In this document: one piece after another, positions 1 to 11,438 of the stretch
How positions within the stretch are numbered: the first letter of the stretch is position 1
How the letters are laid out: every line of letters begins with the position of its first letter
Source of the DNA: Neolentinus lepideus HHB14362 ss-1
Taxonomy: Eukaryota; Basidiomycota; Agaricomycetes; Gloeophyllales; Gloeophyllaceae
Assembly: GCA_001632425.1 (NCBI GenBank)
Contig: KV425553.1
Span: 661,498 to 725,497, forward strand
Direction of reading: 5' to 3'
DNA: 64,000 nucleotides
Notes under the pieces: generated by a model
Seen by the model: the letters and a program-made list of their open reading frames with translations, nothing else
What the model was told of the DNA's origin: nothing
Databases searched by the model: none
Program-made: the position numbers and the translations under genes

Positions 1-201
1 TTCGATGAAAGTTCCGCATGCCCTGTCTCGGTGAGAAGTTCATCATTTCCTGTAATGTTACGTAAGCTGAGAACAGAGCTTCTGCGCGTAAGTGAGGTTC
101 TTAGAGTTCGAAGGTATAGCGGACTACAGTAGGTGAGGACTTGACGCATTCAACTCGCCCTCACATTTATCAGCCAAAGCGACTGAACTTGGCAATGCCA
201 G

Positions 202-472
202 TTCTTAGCTGTTCGGTTCGTTCGTTGCGCAAAAGCCTTGAAACTCCGACTGTTGAAACCGCGACGACCTTGCTTGCAGAAATTCAAACTCCGATAAGCA
301 TCCTTCTGCGCCTGATCTTCATTCAACGTGAATCTCGAAGTTAATTTTAAACTCCGACTCAATTTGGTACCGTACGAACGCAAACGAAGCTCTCAATTGA
401 TCGGACGTTCGTTCGCAGCACTTTGTTAACTCCGACCGTCTTTGCGCAACACACGAACTGATCGGTTAAGAA
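202..472. mobile_element. Short TIR element present only in the left arm
   Basis: A segment of about 271 bp has imperfect terminal inverted repeats of about 30 bp. The left end reads TTCTTAGCTGTTCGG and the right end, read inward on the minus strand, TTCTTAACCGATCAG; both then run through GTTGCGCAAA. The right arm lacks it at the matching place (about 49,650-49,700). It has no coding capacity, so it is MITE-like. The target duplication is unclear and the superfamily is not assigned. Confidence 0.5.
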
Positions 473-1018
473 TTGATCATCCCTACTATTTCCTTCCAGA
501 CGAAACAAGGGGCATACGTTCGTCGCCTCAGCGAGTCTTGCAGGCCACAGAGATGTTATGCAAATATTTCAATGTCCAGGCTGTGAAAATATTTTATACT
601 TGTGGCACTGACGAATGTTCTCGAAGTAGAGCACCGCCCAAAAGATTGGACTCCTCAGCAAGGACCATAACCTGTCCGTCCGTGGCATGCTTGAGATATT
701 CTACTGTTCTGAATTCTGAAGCTCGTCCTTCTTCGCATCTGGCTGTGGTTGTACGTAGGAAACCGAGCACTCCTGAGTCAATGGTTCTATCACTATCGAT
801 CTTCGGGACAACGGCTTCTGGCTAAATTACAGAATGAAGAGGTGCTCTAGACTCATTTCGGCCGTTGATCGATGATCATTGGCACTTTGCCGCAAGCGAA
901 GCCATCACTGACTGCAATGAGGCTACGGTACACCTTGCAATGAGGCTATCAAACGTCTGCCAGAAATGTCTTCTGCAGGCGTTGATATGACGGTCATAAC
1001 ATTTAAGCCAGGCATATT

Positions 1019-1566
1019 ACATTCATCTTTCTATTTGTCTCTGTTTTTTTTCTGATCCTTTCTAGGTAACTCACGCCACCTAGTGCCACACTGGCAGCTT
1101 CATTCAACATTTGACTTTGTCCACCGGTGTAATGCATACATGCATCTGTTGGATTTCGGATTTCGGGTCGAGCTCGCGAGCGAGCATATGGTCAAGAGGG
1201 GGCACCAGACATGCCCATATTAGGAATGATAAGGGAAAACATATATATTCGATGTATTTCCACGATGTACTATACGCGATAGGCAACCGACCGCTCGGGG
1301 CAAGCGCGCCCGCGAAGTATCGTCGATGGCTTATTTCTTCAGCATCATCTACGTTGGTCAGTAAATCCATAATATCTTGCCTTATATCCTGCACCTGCTG
1401 CAAACACTATTTCATTCTTCCATCTATCACATCGATAATCTAGTTGTTCATTGTCTGTGGACCGTGGTTAAAAGTGTCGCAATCAAAGTCCCTAAGCAAT
1501 TTTCCCACTGCATATCACAACAGTTCAGGGATACAATTGTTCATATTAGTGTTCTTCAATCACCAA
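1019..1566. mobile_element. Left-arm-specific insertion between 11-bp direct repeats
   Basis: CCAGGCATATT occurs at 1008-1018 and again at 1567-1577. The 548 bp between them are absent from the right arm, where the sequence around 48,900-48,930 runs almost directly across the junction. This is what an insertion with an 11-bp target-site duplication would look like. No terminal inverted repeats, poly(A) tail or recognisable protein were seen; the 99-codon minus-strand reading frame inside resembles nothing I know. The region right of the second repeat (1578-1655) also differs between the arms, so the event may be compound. Confidence 0.4.
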
Positions 1567-3110
1567 CCAGGCATATTCGTCCTCTATAACGCAAAGTCGA
1601 CGGAGTTGCAAGGGATTCATCCTTCGCGGACGCAGGCGTTTCTCGGGTCTTTCCAGGATAATGGCAAGCTGTTCTATAATTGCGCGTGGCTTCTTATCTG
1701 TCTAATATTTGCCTCCTAAGGATATCCCTTTGACAGCTGGCCCTATGTGGTCGGACTGAGCGATATAGATATACATTACAACGGATATACCTCTATTCTC
1801 CAACCCAGCGAGATCGAGAATTACCCCGTGTAACCGTCACATGCAACTTGGGGTCTTGATCCGACGGATGATTATGATTCAGAATTCTACGTCGTCAAGT
1901 CCAAGGAGCTGTTGTGGGTGCGGTCGGCTAGATGAGCAAGACCTAGTAAGCGGGTGAACGAGGGGTTTGGATTAACTTCGCTTCTACCAGCGCTAGGCCA
2001 ACTCAAGACGTTGGCTATATGTTATTGGGTCTTGACTGTTTGTCGTTCGAAGCTATCACAGACAATGGTACGAGGTCTCTTTTCCACAAACAGTGGCTAG
2101 GGCTAATGGAGCATCGATCGGTCTGTTCAATTTGTTTAGTGTGTTCTGCATTCCATATTATCATCTGTCAACATCATTTTGACACCAGTCATTGACTGAT
2201 GAAAGCCTTTGCTAATGGACTTAAACGACAAACGCATTAGGTTGGGGTATAACTCCTTTTGGTAAAGGATTAACTTTATTTTATTTTTCATCAGGAGCAA
2301 ACATTGGTTAACAAGCATTACAGACATATATAGACGGTGTGTGTGAGCTTCTATATTCAAAATATAAAAATTTGAAGGAACCGAGCTCGATCTTCAATGC
2401 ATAAGGTATTCTTCTCATGAGAAAGATCGAAGAAAGTGTGAGTCTGACACGATGGCTCTAGATACTGACCTCATCCTTGACAAGCTACGCAACATGTTTG
2501 AGGCATCGTTGAATGTAACCCCCGCACTGGGAGGGGAGGAACTTGGACGAAGGCCATTATGTTCTTCATTTTTGAGACGCCGGCTCCGAACTTGATCCCT
2601 GGTCACGCGAGATAGGTGGTCTGCTGAGTTACCCGTCGGAAGCTTCTCCAATGTCTTACCGTCCAAGTCGCTGCTTAGCCAAATGAAGGGAGAGTTGAAA
2701 CCTAAGTCGAAGCCACTGTCACCCAACGCTTTGGATCGTGGAACCACTAGTGACAAACCAGGAAAGTGGTGCACGACCTACAGTGATCTATACTCACAGC
2801 GAAGCTCTTCTGATAGACCATCATTCTTGTCTGGGCATGTTTCTATTCCGGTTTTCTGGAACTCGATTCTCGAATAACCGGTGTCGTGTCGTGTTGACTG
2901 AAGCCTGGAGAGATCTTGCTTTCCAATGACTCGGAGATGGGTCCCTGTGCCTTGGTTCCGGATAATTGATGTCGATCTTCTCAAGTATATCGGTGCCATT
3001 TACGGACTGGTCATCCTAGCTCCTTGAAGTGGCTTCTAGCCAGTTTCATCGAAAGGGTGTATATATATTGGGCGACTGGACAAACCTCTTGGCATCCTGA
3101 CGGTTTAAAC
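1567..3110. other. Gene-free upstream part of the left arm
   Basis: This lies upstream of the transcription factor. Reading frames here do not stay in frame in the matching right-arm stretch (compare about 2415-2774 with 47,823-48,077, where the copies shift frame and diverge), which argues against coding sequence. It probably includes the promoter of the transcription factor. No specific site could be recognised. Confidence 0.5.
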
Positions 3111-6100
3111 ATGACCACCCCGCTCACTTGTTCTGCTAGTGACCACTCAGATGAAGATGCAAGTTTCGTGGGCCATCGGAGCCATCGGACTGAGTCCGAC
3201 CACTCGTCTCGTCGACGGAGCACTAGAGGCATGCTATGTCACGACTATAATACTAGCAATTGCCACTGAATCTTACCATATAGCTTGCGACCACTGCCGC
3301 CGCACCAAGAGTAAATGCGAAAGGATCTCCGGACCAGAGCAGCCTTGCCGAGGATGTACCACTCTAGGCCTAGGTAATGCAGTCAATTCTGGCAACGCCA
3401 AGTGCTAACGATGGTGTGGGATTAGCTTGCACATATGCTGGTGCGCATTGCAGCTGTTGAATAAGTATTTGTCAATCTTGACGGTCTCTTGGAAGCAGGC
3501 CCAAATCACAAAAGAGGTCCTCCGAAAGGGTATGCGTACTCTGCTGAAATACGCATACATACTTTTTACTGTTGTACCAGATACATTCACGCCATCGAGA
3601 GACGCCTGCATCAAGCTGAAGCACTCTTGGGAGCAATTATCGGGTCCCAAGATCCCCGTGCTCGCAGTCTTCTGGATCACCTGTCACGAGATCCGCTCGC
3701 CGAACAGATTATACAACGGGTTGAACATGGACCCTTCGGACCTAAAGGACGGATTGATGCAGCTTTCGCTTCGACGAAGCAGGATTTTCTGGTGTCTCTT
3801 TCGAGGTCTGGGCCTGGTGATGAGCCGCCCTTTAACAAACGTCAATCGAGGTCGAACCGCGAAGAGTTCACTACAAACTTTGGTTCGTTTCTTCGTTTGA
3901 ATCTAGCGGAATGCGCTGATACCCTTTGACGCAATTAGACAATCAGATGCTAGTTACCCCTCACAGCAGTTGGGGGGACAGTCTCCAGACTATGCTTGCT
4001 TCTGATGTCAGCAACACCCTTTCCAGTCCCATGCCTCTGTCACCTACCAGTGAGTCTGTCAATAAGTCGGCAACAATCAATGTACAATTCATTGGCGCCA
4101 TAGATAACGCATTGAACAGCGGGTACCAGCCTACTGTCGCCAGCAGCGAGACATCTGATGCTTCGTTGTGTCAGCTAACTTTGATAACATCTCAAAGAGC
4201 GGAAATCTAAGTACTTCTCTAGGCTATGGGTCAGACTCGGTGGATCTGTGCGCCCTAGATCCAGATGAAATATCAGTGGACCAAAGTCTCCAGGTATGCA
4301 TATACCAGACGCGGCATGTCTTATCAGGTCACTGACCAAGTCCAGGTTTGGTATCACGGAAGGGCGAGCGCATTTTATCTTCTACAGAAATGTTGCAATA
4401 CTGGCAACTACCTGTCGAGGTACGTGCTATAGCCTTCTGCAGCATCAAAAGGTGAATATCTCCAAAGGGAATCCCAAAGCCAGCGGAATTGGTTGCCTGT
4501 GCCTTATACGCAACAGACGCCTCGATATTCGGTTGTTCCAGCAACTGCGATGCCTGAGCAGCAAGTCCAGAACGACCTCATAGAGATATACTTTAGCCGC
4601 ATACATCCGGTCTTCCCCGTTATCCACAGAACGTACTTCTATGAAATGTACGATCGCAGGTGCGCCAATTTAGCTTCTGAGCTAAATTGTATTCCTCGCT
4701 AATGGCCCACGCTTTCACAACAGAATAAGGCACGTGGTCCAGATCACATAGACACACCCCCCGTTCGCACACAACACACGCAGAGAGATATCATCGCCTC
4801 GGGCGGGATTAGAGTTTCCTGACATCACGTTTGACTTCCTCCTCTTTGCCATGTTTGCTCTTTCATCTCGCCTTCCCGACGCTGGAAACTTCGCTGTCGG
4901 GCCGACTGCTCACGTGCCGGACACTTATTACAAGCAGGCTCTAGAACTTTTTCGTAAGTCTTAGAACTTGTGGGGGACTTCGGACTGATTGAAAATGTTC
5001 GAGGATCAAACTTGGGTACAGCCACTCCATTCATGTGCCAAGCTCTTCTATTGATGTGTTATCATGATTTGGGTGTTGGTACGAGACTTCTGTCCTGCGA
5101 CGATTAATTGTGGCCCTGATACTCTTATTAGGGCCCGGGAATATGATCTCGTGTTTCTTAGGTTATTTCTCCTTTCTATCGCAGAATTGCAGCTAATATT
5201 CGACTATTAGACACAGCTACCAGAATGGTGAATTCGTCCACGTACGTAGTTTTCGTGCCTAACGAGTGTCTCGTAGGCCCGGAGTCTCGGTATGCATCGC
5301 TCCTTCGGGAATATGCATAACGTGGTCGGTCTAGAATTTTCGAAGTCGGAGCAGGAAATGCGAACCCAAACCTGGATCGGCTGCAGCATCCTCGACAGGT
5401 GTGTGTACATTTCGTGCAATTCCATCATGCTCATCTAAGCTAGGTATGTTGCCGGGCATACGGGTATGTATCAAGTGCTGTAGGTGTCGCAGGGCATTGA
5501 CGGACCAATTCTCAGGACGTGCAAGTTCGATCACGTTCACGGACTGCAGCGCCTCTATGTCGGTTACGGAATTGGTAAGTGTATTTTTCTGTTCATCTCC
5601 TGCGCACGCTGACAACGCACCAGTGTGAAGAGGATTCCCGCTCCGGCTTCATCGAGCCATGCGATGTGTCTCGCATAATTCCACAGTATTTCAATGCTTT
5701 CAATCGCCTCGGTAGGTGAATGCCACCCACCGTATTACTTTGACGTTGACTTCGCTTGTAGCCACCATTATCGGATCTATATTAACCAATGTATACCCGG
5801 CTGCGTATCGACGACAGTCCGGGGTGGACAGCACGGTGTGCCGTCTTCAGACAGAACTGGACAAATGGTACACGGAATTGCCTCAAATCCTAAGGTTGGA
5901 TGCAGGCACAGATATCGATGCCTCTCCCATGGTTTTCCTCCTCCATGCACAATGTTGGTGGGTGTGGATCATCTTGCACAAAGCTTTGTAAGTTTGATCA
6001 AGCTTTAAGAAGTTGATTGAGTAACAATCCTTGCCAGCATTCCCTTCCCCGAACCGATGTGAGATTTGTTATGCTTGAGACCAACATGGGTTGACCTCTC

Positions 6101-6899
6101 TGCAGTTTCTATGCCCAATCACCCGAATTGAGCGCTTTGCAGAGCACGGCTCTCGCGAAATGTCAGGACGCCGCTACTCGCATTGTCTCTATAGGTAGGT
6201 CTTCTTCGACTGCTTGCAGAATGTACCTTATTGTATCTTCTGCCAGCGACAGTGTGGCTTGTGAAACATCGCATGGCAGTATCTTCTCCCTTGCTCGTAG
6301 GCTGCATCTTGGATGCTGCGTAAGTTCGCAACTGACTATTTCCTCCCTCAACTAAGAAACCGTAACTTCCAGGGTAATATTTGTAGTAACCAGTAAGTCA
6401 CTTTCTGTCGTGCGATAGATGCCTTTATCTCTTATGCCGGGTATGAAGTGAAAGTTGAGCCATGGAATGTGCAAGCACGAAATCTGCTACAGCAATGCCA
6501 GTCCATATTGGGAGGCCTCCAGGTGCGCTATGCTCCTTATTATTGCGTTTGTCAGTCGATGATTTGCCACAGGAGATCTGGCCCATGGCGAGGACGATGC
6601 TAAGCCTATTAGACAAGACGTTGTCTGCTATCAACACCATACCGCCCTCTTCTATTGAAACCTCACCAGATTCAGGGGGATCCTACGATCAGGATGACCC
6701 TGCTGCAGGTCACGTTGCATATTTCGCCGCGACGTCGTCCATTACTCCGCTTGATGGAGGTCAGTATACATCAATAGCCTCTCAGTCTTCGTATTATCGT
6801 TCAGAAGAGTTGTGGTCGAACTCTCCTCGAGGCATGAATCCGGTGCTCGCAAGTCAAGCGGTCGCGACTCCCTGGACACAAGCCTTCTTAGTCCCGTAA
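3111..6899 (+). CDS. Zn(II)2Cys6 fungal transcription factor, left-arm copy
   Basis: A predicted nuclear, DNA-binding regulator with many introns. The start is the ATG at 3111, opening an acidic then Ser/Arg-rich leader. An intron of about 45 bp ends at TATAG just before the zinc cluster CDHCRRTKSKC...CRGC; the sixth cysteine (CTYA) comes from the next exon after removing about 3367-3425, giving the usual C-x2-C-x6-C-x10-C-x2-C-x6-C. Two more introns join GPNHKRGPPKG and YIHAIE, then a linker helix (RRLHQAEALLGAI). The fungal_trans middle-homology domain begins at about 4565 (DLIEIYFSRIHPVFPVIHR) and continues with FAMFALSSRLPDAGN, ALLLMCYHDLGV, ARSLGMHRS, QTWIGCSILDR, LDKWYTELPQILRLD and a WPMARTMLSLLDKT tail, ending at TAA 6897-6899. 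Exons between about 5070 and 5240 could not be resolved, so a defect there is possible. The target genes are unknown. Confidence 0.8.
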
Positions 6900-7255
6900 C
6901 GGGTTTATGTGTAATGCACAAAAACGGATAGTCGACTAAAGAAGCGGAACACGAGAGGAATTCCCGTAAATTATGTTATTTTATGAACATTGGCTGTATG
7001 ACTCAGTAGCCGGTCAAGAACTCTGGACAATAATATTGATCATAATGGCATTCATAGCAAAGCTTGATGCGACTATCAGGATGCTACAGCCAATACAATA
7101 AATGAACGTCTGGAACTGAGGAATACAATAACAGTACACCGCGGTTGATCATGAGCAACATGACAATCCTTTGGCGGCGTCTTCTTCAGGCCCTAAGATG
7201 TATTCTACTTAGACTGAGACTGGGGAAGCCGGGTTCAACCCCACTGCTCAACACC

Positions 7256-8206
7256 TCACAACAAGTCTCGCACACTTTCAAGCAGCACCTTGGGTTTCAC
7301 TAGCAAGGTCCGAGACATTGACTCTTCCTCTCTCCGATCTTCGTCTTTCGGAGGTTTCCCTGTGCCGTTCATGTCCGCTTCCCCGCTCTCCCTGCGAACA
7401 CAGACAAGCCGAGTTCAACCGTGCACAAGACCTTCTAGTCGCGCTCTAGATCTTTCTGCTCTCCCTTGGCAGGCGAAGCCACGCTGATGTTTTTGTACAT
7501 ATTTTCCATCACGTTCGAATTGAAGGTGAACCTCTACTGATCGTTCCATATCATCAAAACGTCCTTGAGACCCCGAGTAGCGCAGCCCCTAGCATAACTT
7601 TGGCTACTCCCGAAGCTATCTTGACGCGAACGGCTGTGTTTGCCTCTGAAGTCATACCACAGCCCAAGGCTCGTCTCTCTCGGGACGGGATCGAACCATG
7701 CGCTCATGACACCAGTTTTGAAGACTTCGCTTGTTTTGACGGCACTCTCGAATATACGACCTACGGCGGAGTTGTATCGCTCTCCAAGAAGTTCCAAAGA
7801 GGGTTGGAGAAACTTGGACGCAGGAGCATCTGGCGAAACCGGGGACGACGTCAGCCTAGATAATGGTGATGCTCTAGCTGGGGACGGGTTCGGTGTTGTC
7901 AAGCCAGGCACAGAGTTGATAGGCATTTGAGAGGTTTCCGCCAGAAGAAATACTAAGAGTGAGAAGCGATTGAAGACCATCCATAAACATGGACGTCAGG
8001 GCCGATTGTGGATCAGCCGGCTGAGTCGAGACAAGAGAAGAGCTTGCACCATTTAGAGCACGAGATGCCACAGGGCGACAATACATGTATGTCAAAGAAC
8101 GCCATCGCGATGCGCCTGTAATTCCATGAATACGGTGGTTAGTACTGAATGCAACCACAACAATATGAGACATCGTATAACGTTGAACACAGCCTTCTTC
8201 TTCATA
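7256..8206 (-). pseudogene. 5'-truncated copy of the coiled-coil family gene (C-terminal half)
   Basis: This is homologous to the C-terminal half at about 41,850-43,199 and lies tail-to-tail with the transcription factor, as in the right arm. Shared stretches include ASRWRSLTYMYCRPVASRAL and LEPSLELLGERYNSAVGRIFESA-like text. It looks dead for four reasons. It begins abruptly at the inverted-repeat breakpoint. The splice acceptor CATAG of the right arm reads CATGG here. A few bases are missing just after it, shifting the frame. A serine codon (TCG) of the right copy is TAG after IWNDQ. The downstream VLCTVELGL-type tail is therefore cut off. Confidence 0.8.
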
Positions 8207-9117
8207 GAAATCGGCGCTGCGCGGCACCGATCGTCTGCACTTCGGACGAGAAGAGGTCGTGGTGGCAGGGAAGCTTTTGACGTGTATTTCTGCAATGTGT
8301 TAGAATGCGCGAAAGCACTGTATGGAGATCCCGAATTTGCGCCATATCTTATCTTTGCACCAGAGCGACACTAAGTACACTCACGTCGATAAATCAATCC
8401 GAACTGATTCGGACATGCACACGGGCAAATGGTGGTGGTCCACTTACCAATAGTCGTATAGATGGTATCCTGTCTCATTCCCGAACAGAGTTACTTGGGG
8501 TTTGTTTGACGAGATGATCAGCAAATTCTCCCGCAGGGATCTCGGCGCGCGGCGTTCAATTACCTCACCACGGCCCAGGTGACCCCGACAACTGCGGAGG
8601 ACGGAGGCCGAAGTGGTCTCCGGATCTCCCAAGATACTTAATCCCCATGGGCGCGCTTCCGAGTGGACAGTACAGATCAGCTTCCTCAACCATGAAACTT
8701 AAGCTTCGTATCTTCTCGACAGTTGGGCTGTCGGACCAACCCGCTGTCTCACACAAGTTATTTGCCAAGCTTGCCTTTATATTTCAAGATAGTGGACGGC
8801 TCCCGCCGCCGGACAACTTTTGCGAGGACTGTCTCTCCGACTGCCGCTTACGAATGGGGTTTGTCTCCGATTGTGATAGAGGAGCAGAGGGACCGGGAAT
8901 GTACTCACGAGCTGCAGAGCTTAGTTGTCTAGTTGGGCGACGCAGGGTACACACTTTGATTTCTCCACGCACCTGTCTGTACTTTGCCAGCGATAAAAAG
9001 GTCTGTTGATTGCTCTGGCTTCTGAATGTAGGAATAGGCATCTGAACGCAGGCATCTGGCGTGGATAGGACTCATTATCACAAGCTTGTACAACACTCAG
9101 TCGAGTATTACAAGAGA
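8207..9117. other. Stretch with no recognised gene, just inside the left-arm breakpoint
   Basis: Unique sequence immediately inside the inverted-repeat junction. Several short open frames occur on both strands (for example 8647-9009 plus and 8784-9041 minus), but none has a recognisable domain or convincing intron junctions. No repeats or terminal structures were seen. Confidence 0.4.
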
Positions 9118-10174
9118 TTACATGTACTGGTAATACCCATTGCCGCTCTCGGCTGTCTGACCGTTCTGGTATTGGTCCTGATAGGCGATTGGCTGTCTGT
9201 ACAAAGCGGGTGTGGCCCCTAGGAAGTCGGGGAACGAGGATGTTAAGAAGATTGCTCCGACGAGCAGCCCGTTCGAGGACGGGGTCGGGTAGATCAGGAT
9301 GCCAGCTCCCGGCAACCTATTCGCTGGATGCCACGGTGAAAACGCCACCTAAAGTGCGGGCCTTAGAAATCGCCGAAAACGGAGGACGGCATGCGCTTAC
9401 CGCCTGGTTCTGTAGTAGCATGCTCGCGAGGGCGCGGAAGTTGGCTTCGTTGGCCCTGTTGTCGTCGACATAGTCCAGGCGTTCTGGCATGAACATGCAC
9501 AATGGCGGAGTATTCCTCTGGACCCAAGCGTTGACTTCCGATAACACTGTGCCTCGGCCAACAGCTTGTACTACGAAATTGGCGGGCCACAAATTGGCGC
9601 GGCTACCAAGAGTCAGTCACGCCGCACGTCGTCGTTAACTTGGACACACGACATACTTGTCCCCGTCGGTTTCAGCCGCGCTGACATACAAGACTTGTGG
9701 GTTCGAGTGGTCAGTCATGACGGTGAATGTTCCTCGCCACGGCTTGGAACCAGTGACTTGCGCAGCCGGGGGAGGAGCCAAAGACTCGAGGTGATTTGTC
9801 AGACGAAGTGCCATGTTTGCTGATGTTCTTGTGGATTGAAGCCAGCCATTTATACTTGAGCGGTGTCTACATCGGGTATATTTTGGGAAAAAATTGGATA
9901 TGCGAAACAATGTAGTTAGCTGCCAGTTGGAAAAGTTGGCTCAGACGCTTACTTCGACAGAGTCTCATGAATCTGCTGTTGTAAGAGACGATCCGTCAGG
10001 GCCAATTTAAATAAATAGCGCCGCGTGGGTATTACTTACGTTCATAGCGGTATGACAATCCCATAACATTGGCGGTAGCTCCTCATCCTCAGGAATCGCC
10101 GGAGTGATGTGACTTGCTCGCTGTACAGGATAGCTGATAGTGCCGTTTTCACCAGAAGAGCAGGATTGATCGCT
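9118..10174 (-). CDS. Conserved protein, C-terminal part; possible Med25/PTOV-like domain
   Basis: At least five exons join cleanly by GT...AG introns on the minus strand: a segment with LPPMLWDCHTAMN, a small exon QIHETLS, then INGWLQSTRTSANMAL through SAAETDGD, then NLWPANFVVQAVGRGTVLS through FRALASMLLQNQA, and finally VAFSPWHPANRLPGAGILIYP, LLVGAIFLTSSFPDFLG and a Gln/Tyr/Gly-rich tail ending GYYQYM with stop at 9118-9120. The alternation of hydrophobic strands (a W.G.F..., WP..., FMPER..., ILIYP..., VGAIFL... pattern) reminds me of the activator-binding PTOV domain of Mediator subunit Med25, but this is an inference from pattern only. The open frame begins right after a stop at 10175-10177 and no upstream exon or start was found, so the gene is 5'-incomplete here, either truncated or with unrecognised upstream exons. 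Confidence 0.6.
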
Positions 10175-10880
10175 TCATAGCTTGATACATGAAATCATCG
10201 GAGTTGCTATCCAATGTGGCCACGGATCGTTTGACTAAATCGTGCTAACAGGAGAGGCGGTGGTATACCACCTTACACGCTAGAGGTAGTGGTATATCAG
10301 CCCCTATTTTACCCGAGCGCCTAAGTGCCGGATTAATGCGCTTTAGCCAAGGCTGGGCATGAGATGCATTAACCAGAGCAGGTGTTATCGAACTCCGAGA
10401 AAATCGCAGACCATTGGAAGTAGTCGGAGCATCTCTACTCACGAGGTACAAAACTAGCGGAGCCAGTGCAAAATCGATGAAATATACTGGATGCCTGGAT
10501 CGCAAGCGAATTTAATCCGTATTACGTCGAGAAGACTGACATTGTAGATCGCTTGTTGTGGCTTCCTGTTGACGACTTGCGCATCGCGCCCACGGCATTA
10601 GCATAGCGGACGCGTATGCGATAAATAGACGAACAGTAGGCTCACTGTTCGTTTCCGGTCATAAGAATACCGGCGCTTGTGGAAATTTACACGGTTGCCA
10701 AGGATCACATTTATCGACGTACGCAATCTTAGACTAGGGAAGCGCAGACCTCTCTAGTACGAAGACCGATCCTAGGGTTTGGCACGTTCACTTCTTCTTA
10801 GCCACGCGAGCAGACTCAAATAGGTATGTCATGGATGAAAATATTTATCGATTGGGATAATGTCACTTTGCTTATAACTA
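10175..10880. other. No gene recognised
   Basis: Sequence between the 5'-incomplete minus-strand gene and the TIR element. One frame of 86 codons (10245-10505 minus) has no recognisable features. Upstream exons of the neighbouring gene would be expected here but none could be supported. Confidence 0.4.
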
Positions 10881-11436
10881 TGGTGTGGGTCGGCTAGTCA
10901 CCGCCACTTTTGTACAGCGGCAAAATCGGGTCGGACTCGCAAAAAATTCAATTTTTGCCTTATTTTCCCCTAGATTTCATAGTAAACTATGCCTATCTGG
11001 GCACATCCAATAGAATGGCACATCAATTGGCTGTAGATTTTATATAATATATACAGTGTTGCATAGCACCACACCTCGAAACCGCTTCATGATGGTCTGG
11101 GTGCAAAAGATTCTCAGCTGAGGGTAAGACAATTCAGTTCTCATCAATACACATCCCACAGACGCGTTCCGGAGACGCTGCTGCACCAGTTTGACACAGT
11201 CTGAAATAATTAGGGTGTTGATTATTTCTATATATGGAAATACATTCCCATGCGGCAAAATACGATCTGGTCCGAAAATGTATCTCGCCCAATTTTGACC
11301 CTATCGAAATTCTGTCTGGTAGAATTGTTCTATGCCCCAAATGGAGCATTTCTACTAGAGGAATAAGAAAACGGAAAAAATATGGGGCTCCTACATTCTT
11401 TGTACAAAAGTGGCGGTGACTAGCCGACCCGCACCA
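10881..11436. mobile_element. MITE with 36-bp TIRs and TA target duplication
   Basis: A 556-bp non-coding element. The left end starts TGGTGTGGGTCGGCTAGTCA (10881-10916) and the right end, read inward, TGGTGCGGGTCGGCTAGTCA (11436-11401). The inverted repeats match over about 36 bp with one difference and are flanked by TA on both sides (10879-10880 and 11437-11438). TA duplications are typical of Tc1/mariner elements; with no transposase inside, this is a non-autonomous derivative. The interior is AT-rich and shows weaker inverted similarity beyond the termini. Confidence 0.82.
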
Positions 11437-11438
11437 TA

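Larger units (their letters stand above)
1..8206. repeat. Left arm of large inverted repeat
   Basis: The sequence matches the reverse complement of 42232-50583. The outer start of the arm is at or beyond base 1, because base 1 pairs with about 50583. Paired positions sum to 50471 without indels from about 3400 to 6000, then 50469 to about 6900 and about 50455 at 7290, so the arms are collinear with a few indels. Homology stops at about 8206, paired with about 42232, inside a gene that is more complete in the right arm. Divergence is uneven: a central block is almost identical, while both ends carry many substitutions and arm-specific insertions. Confidence 0.92.
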
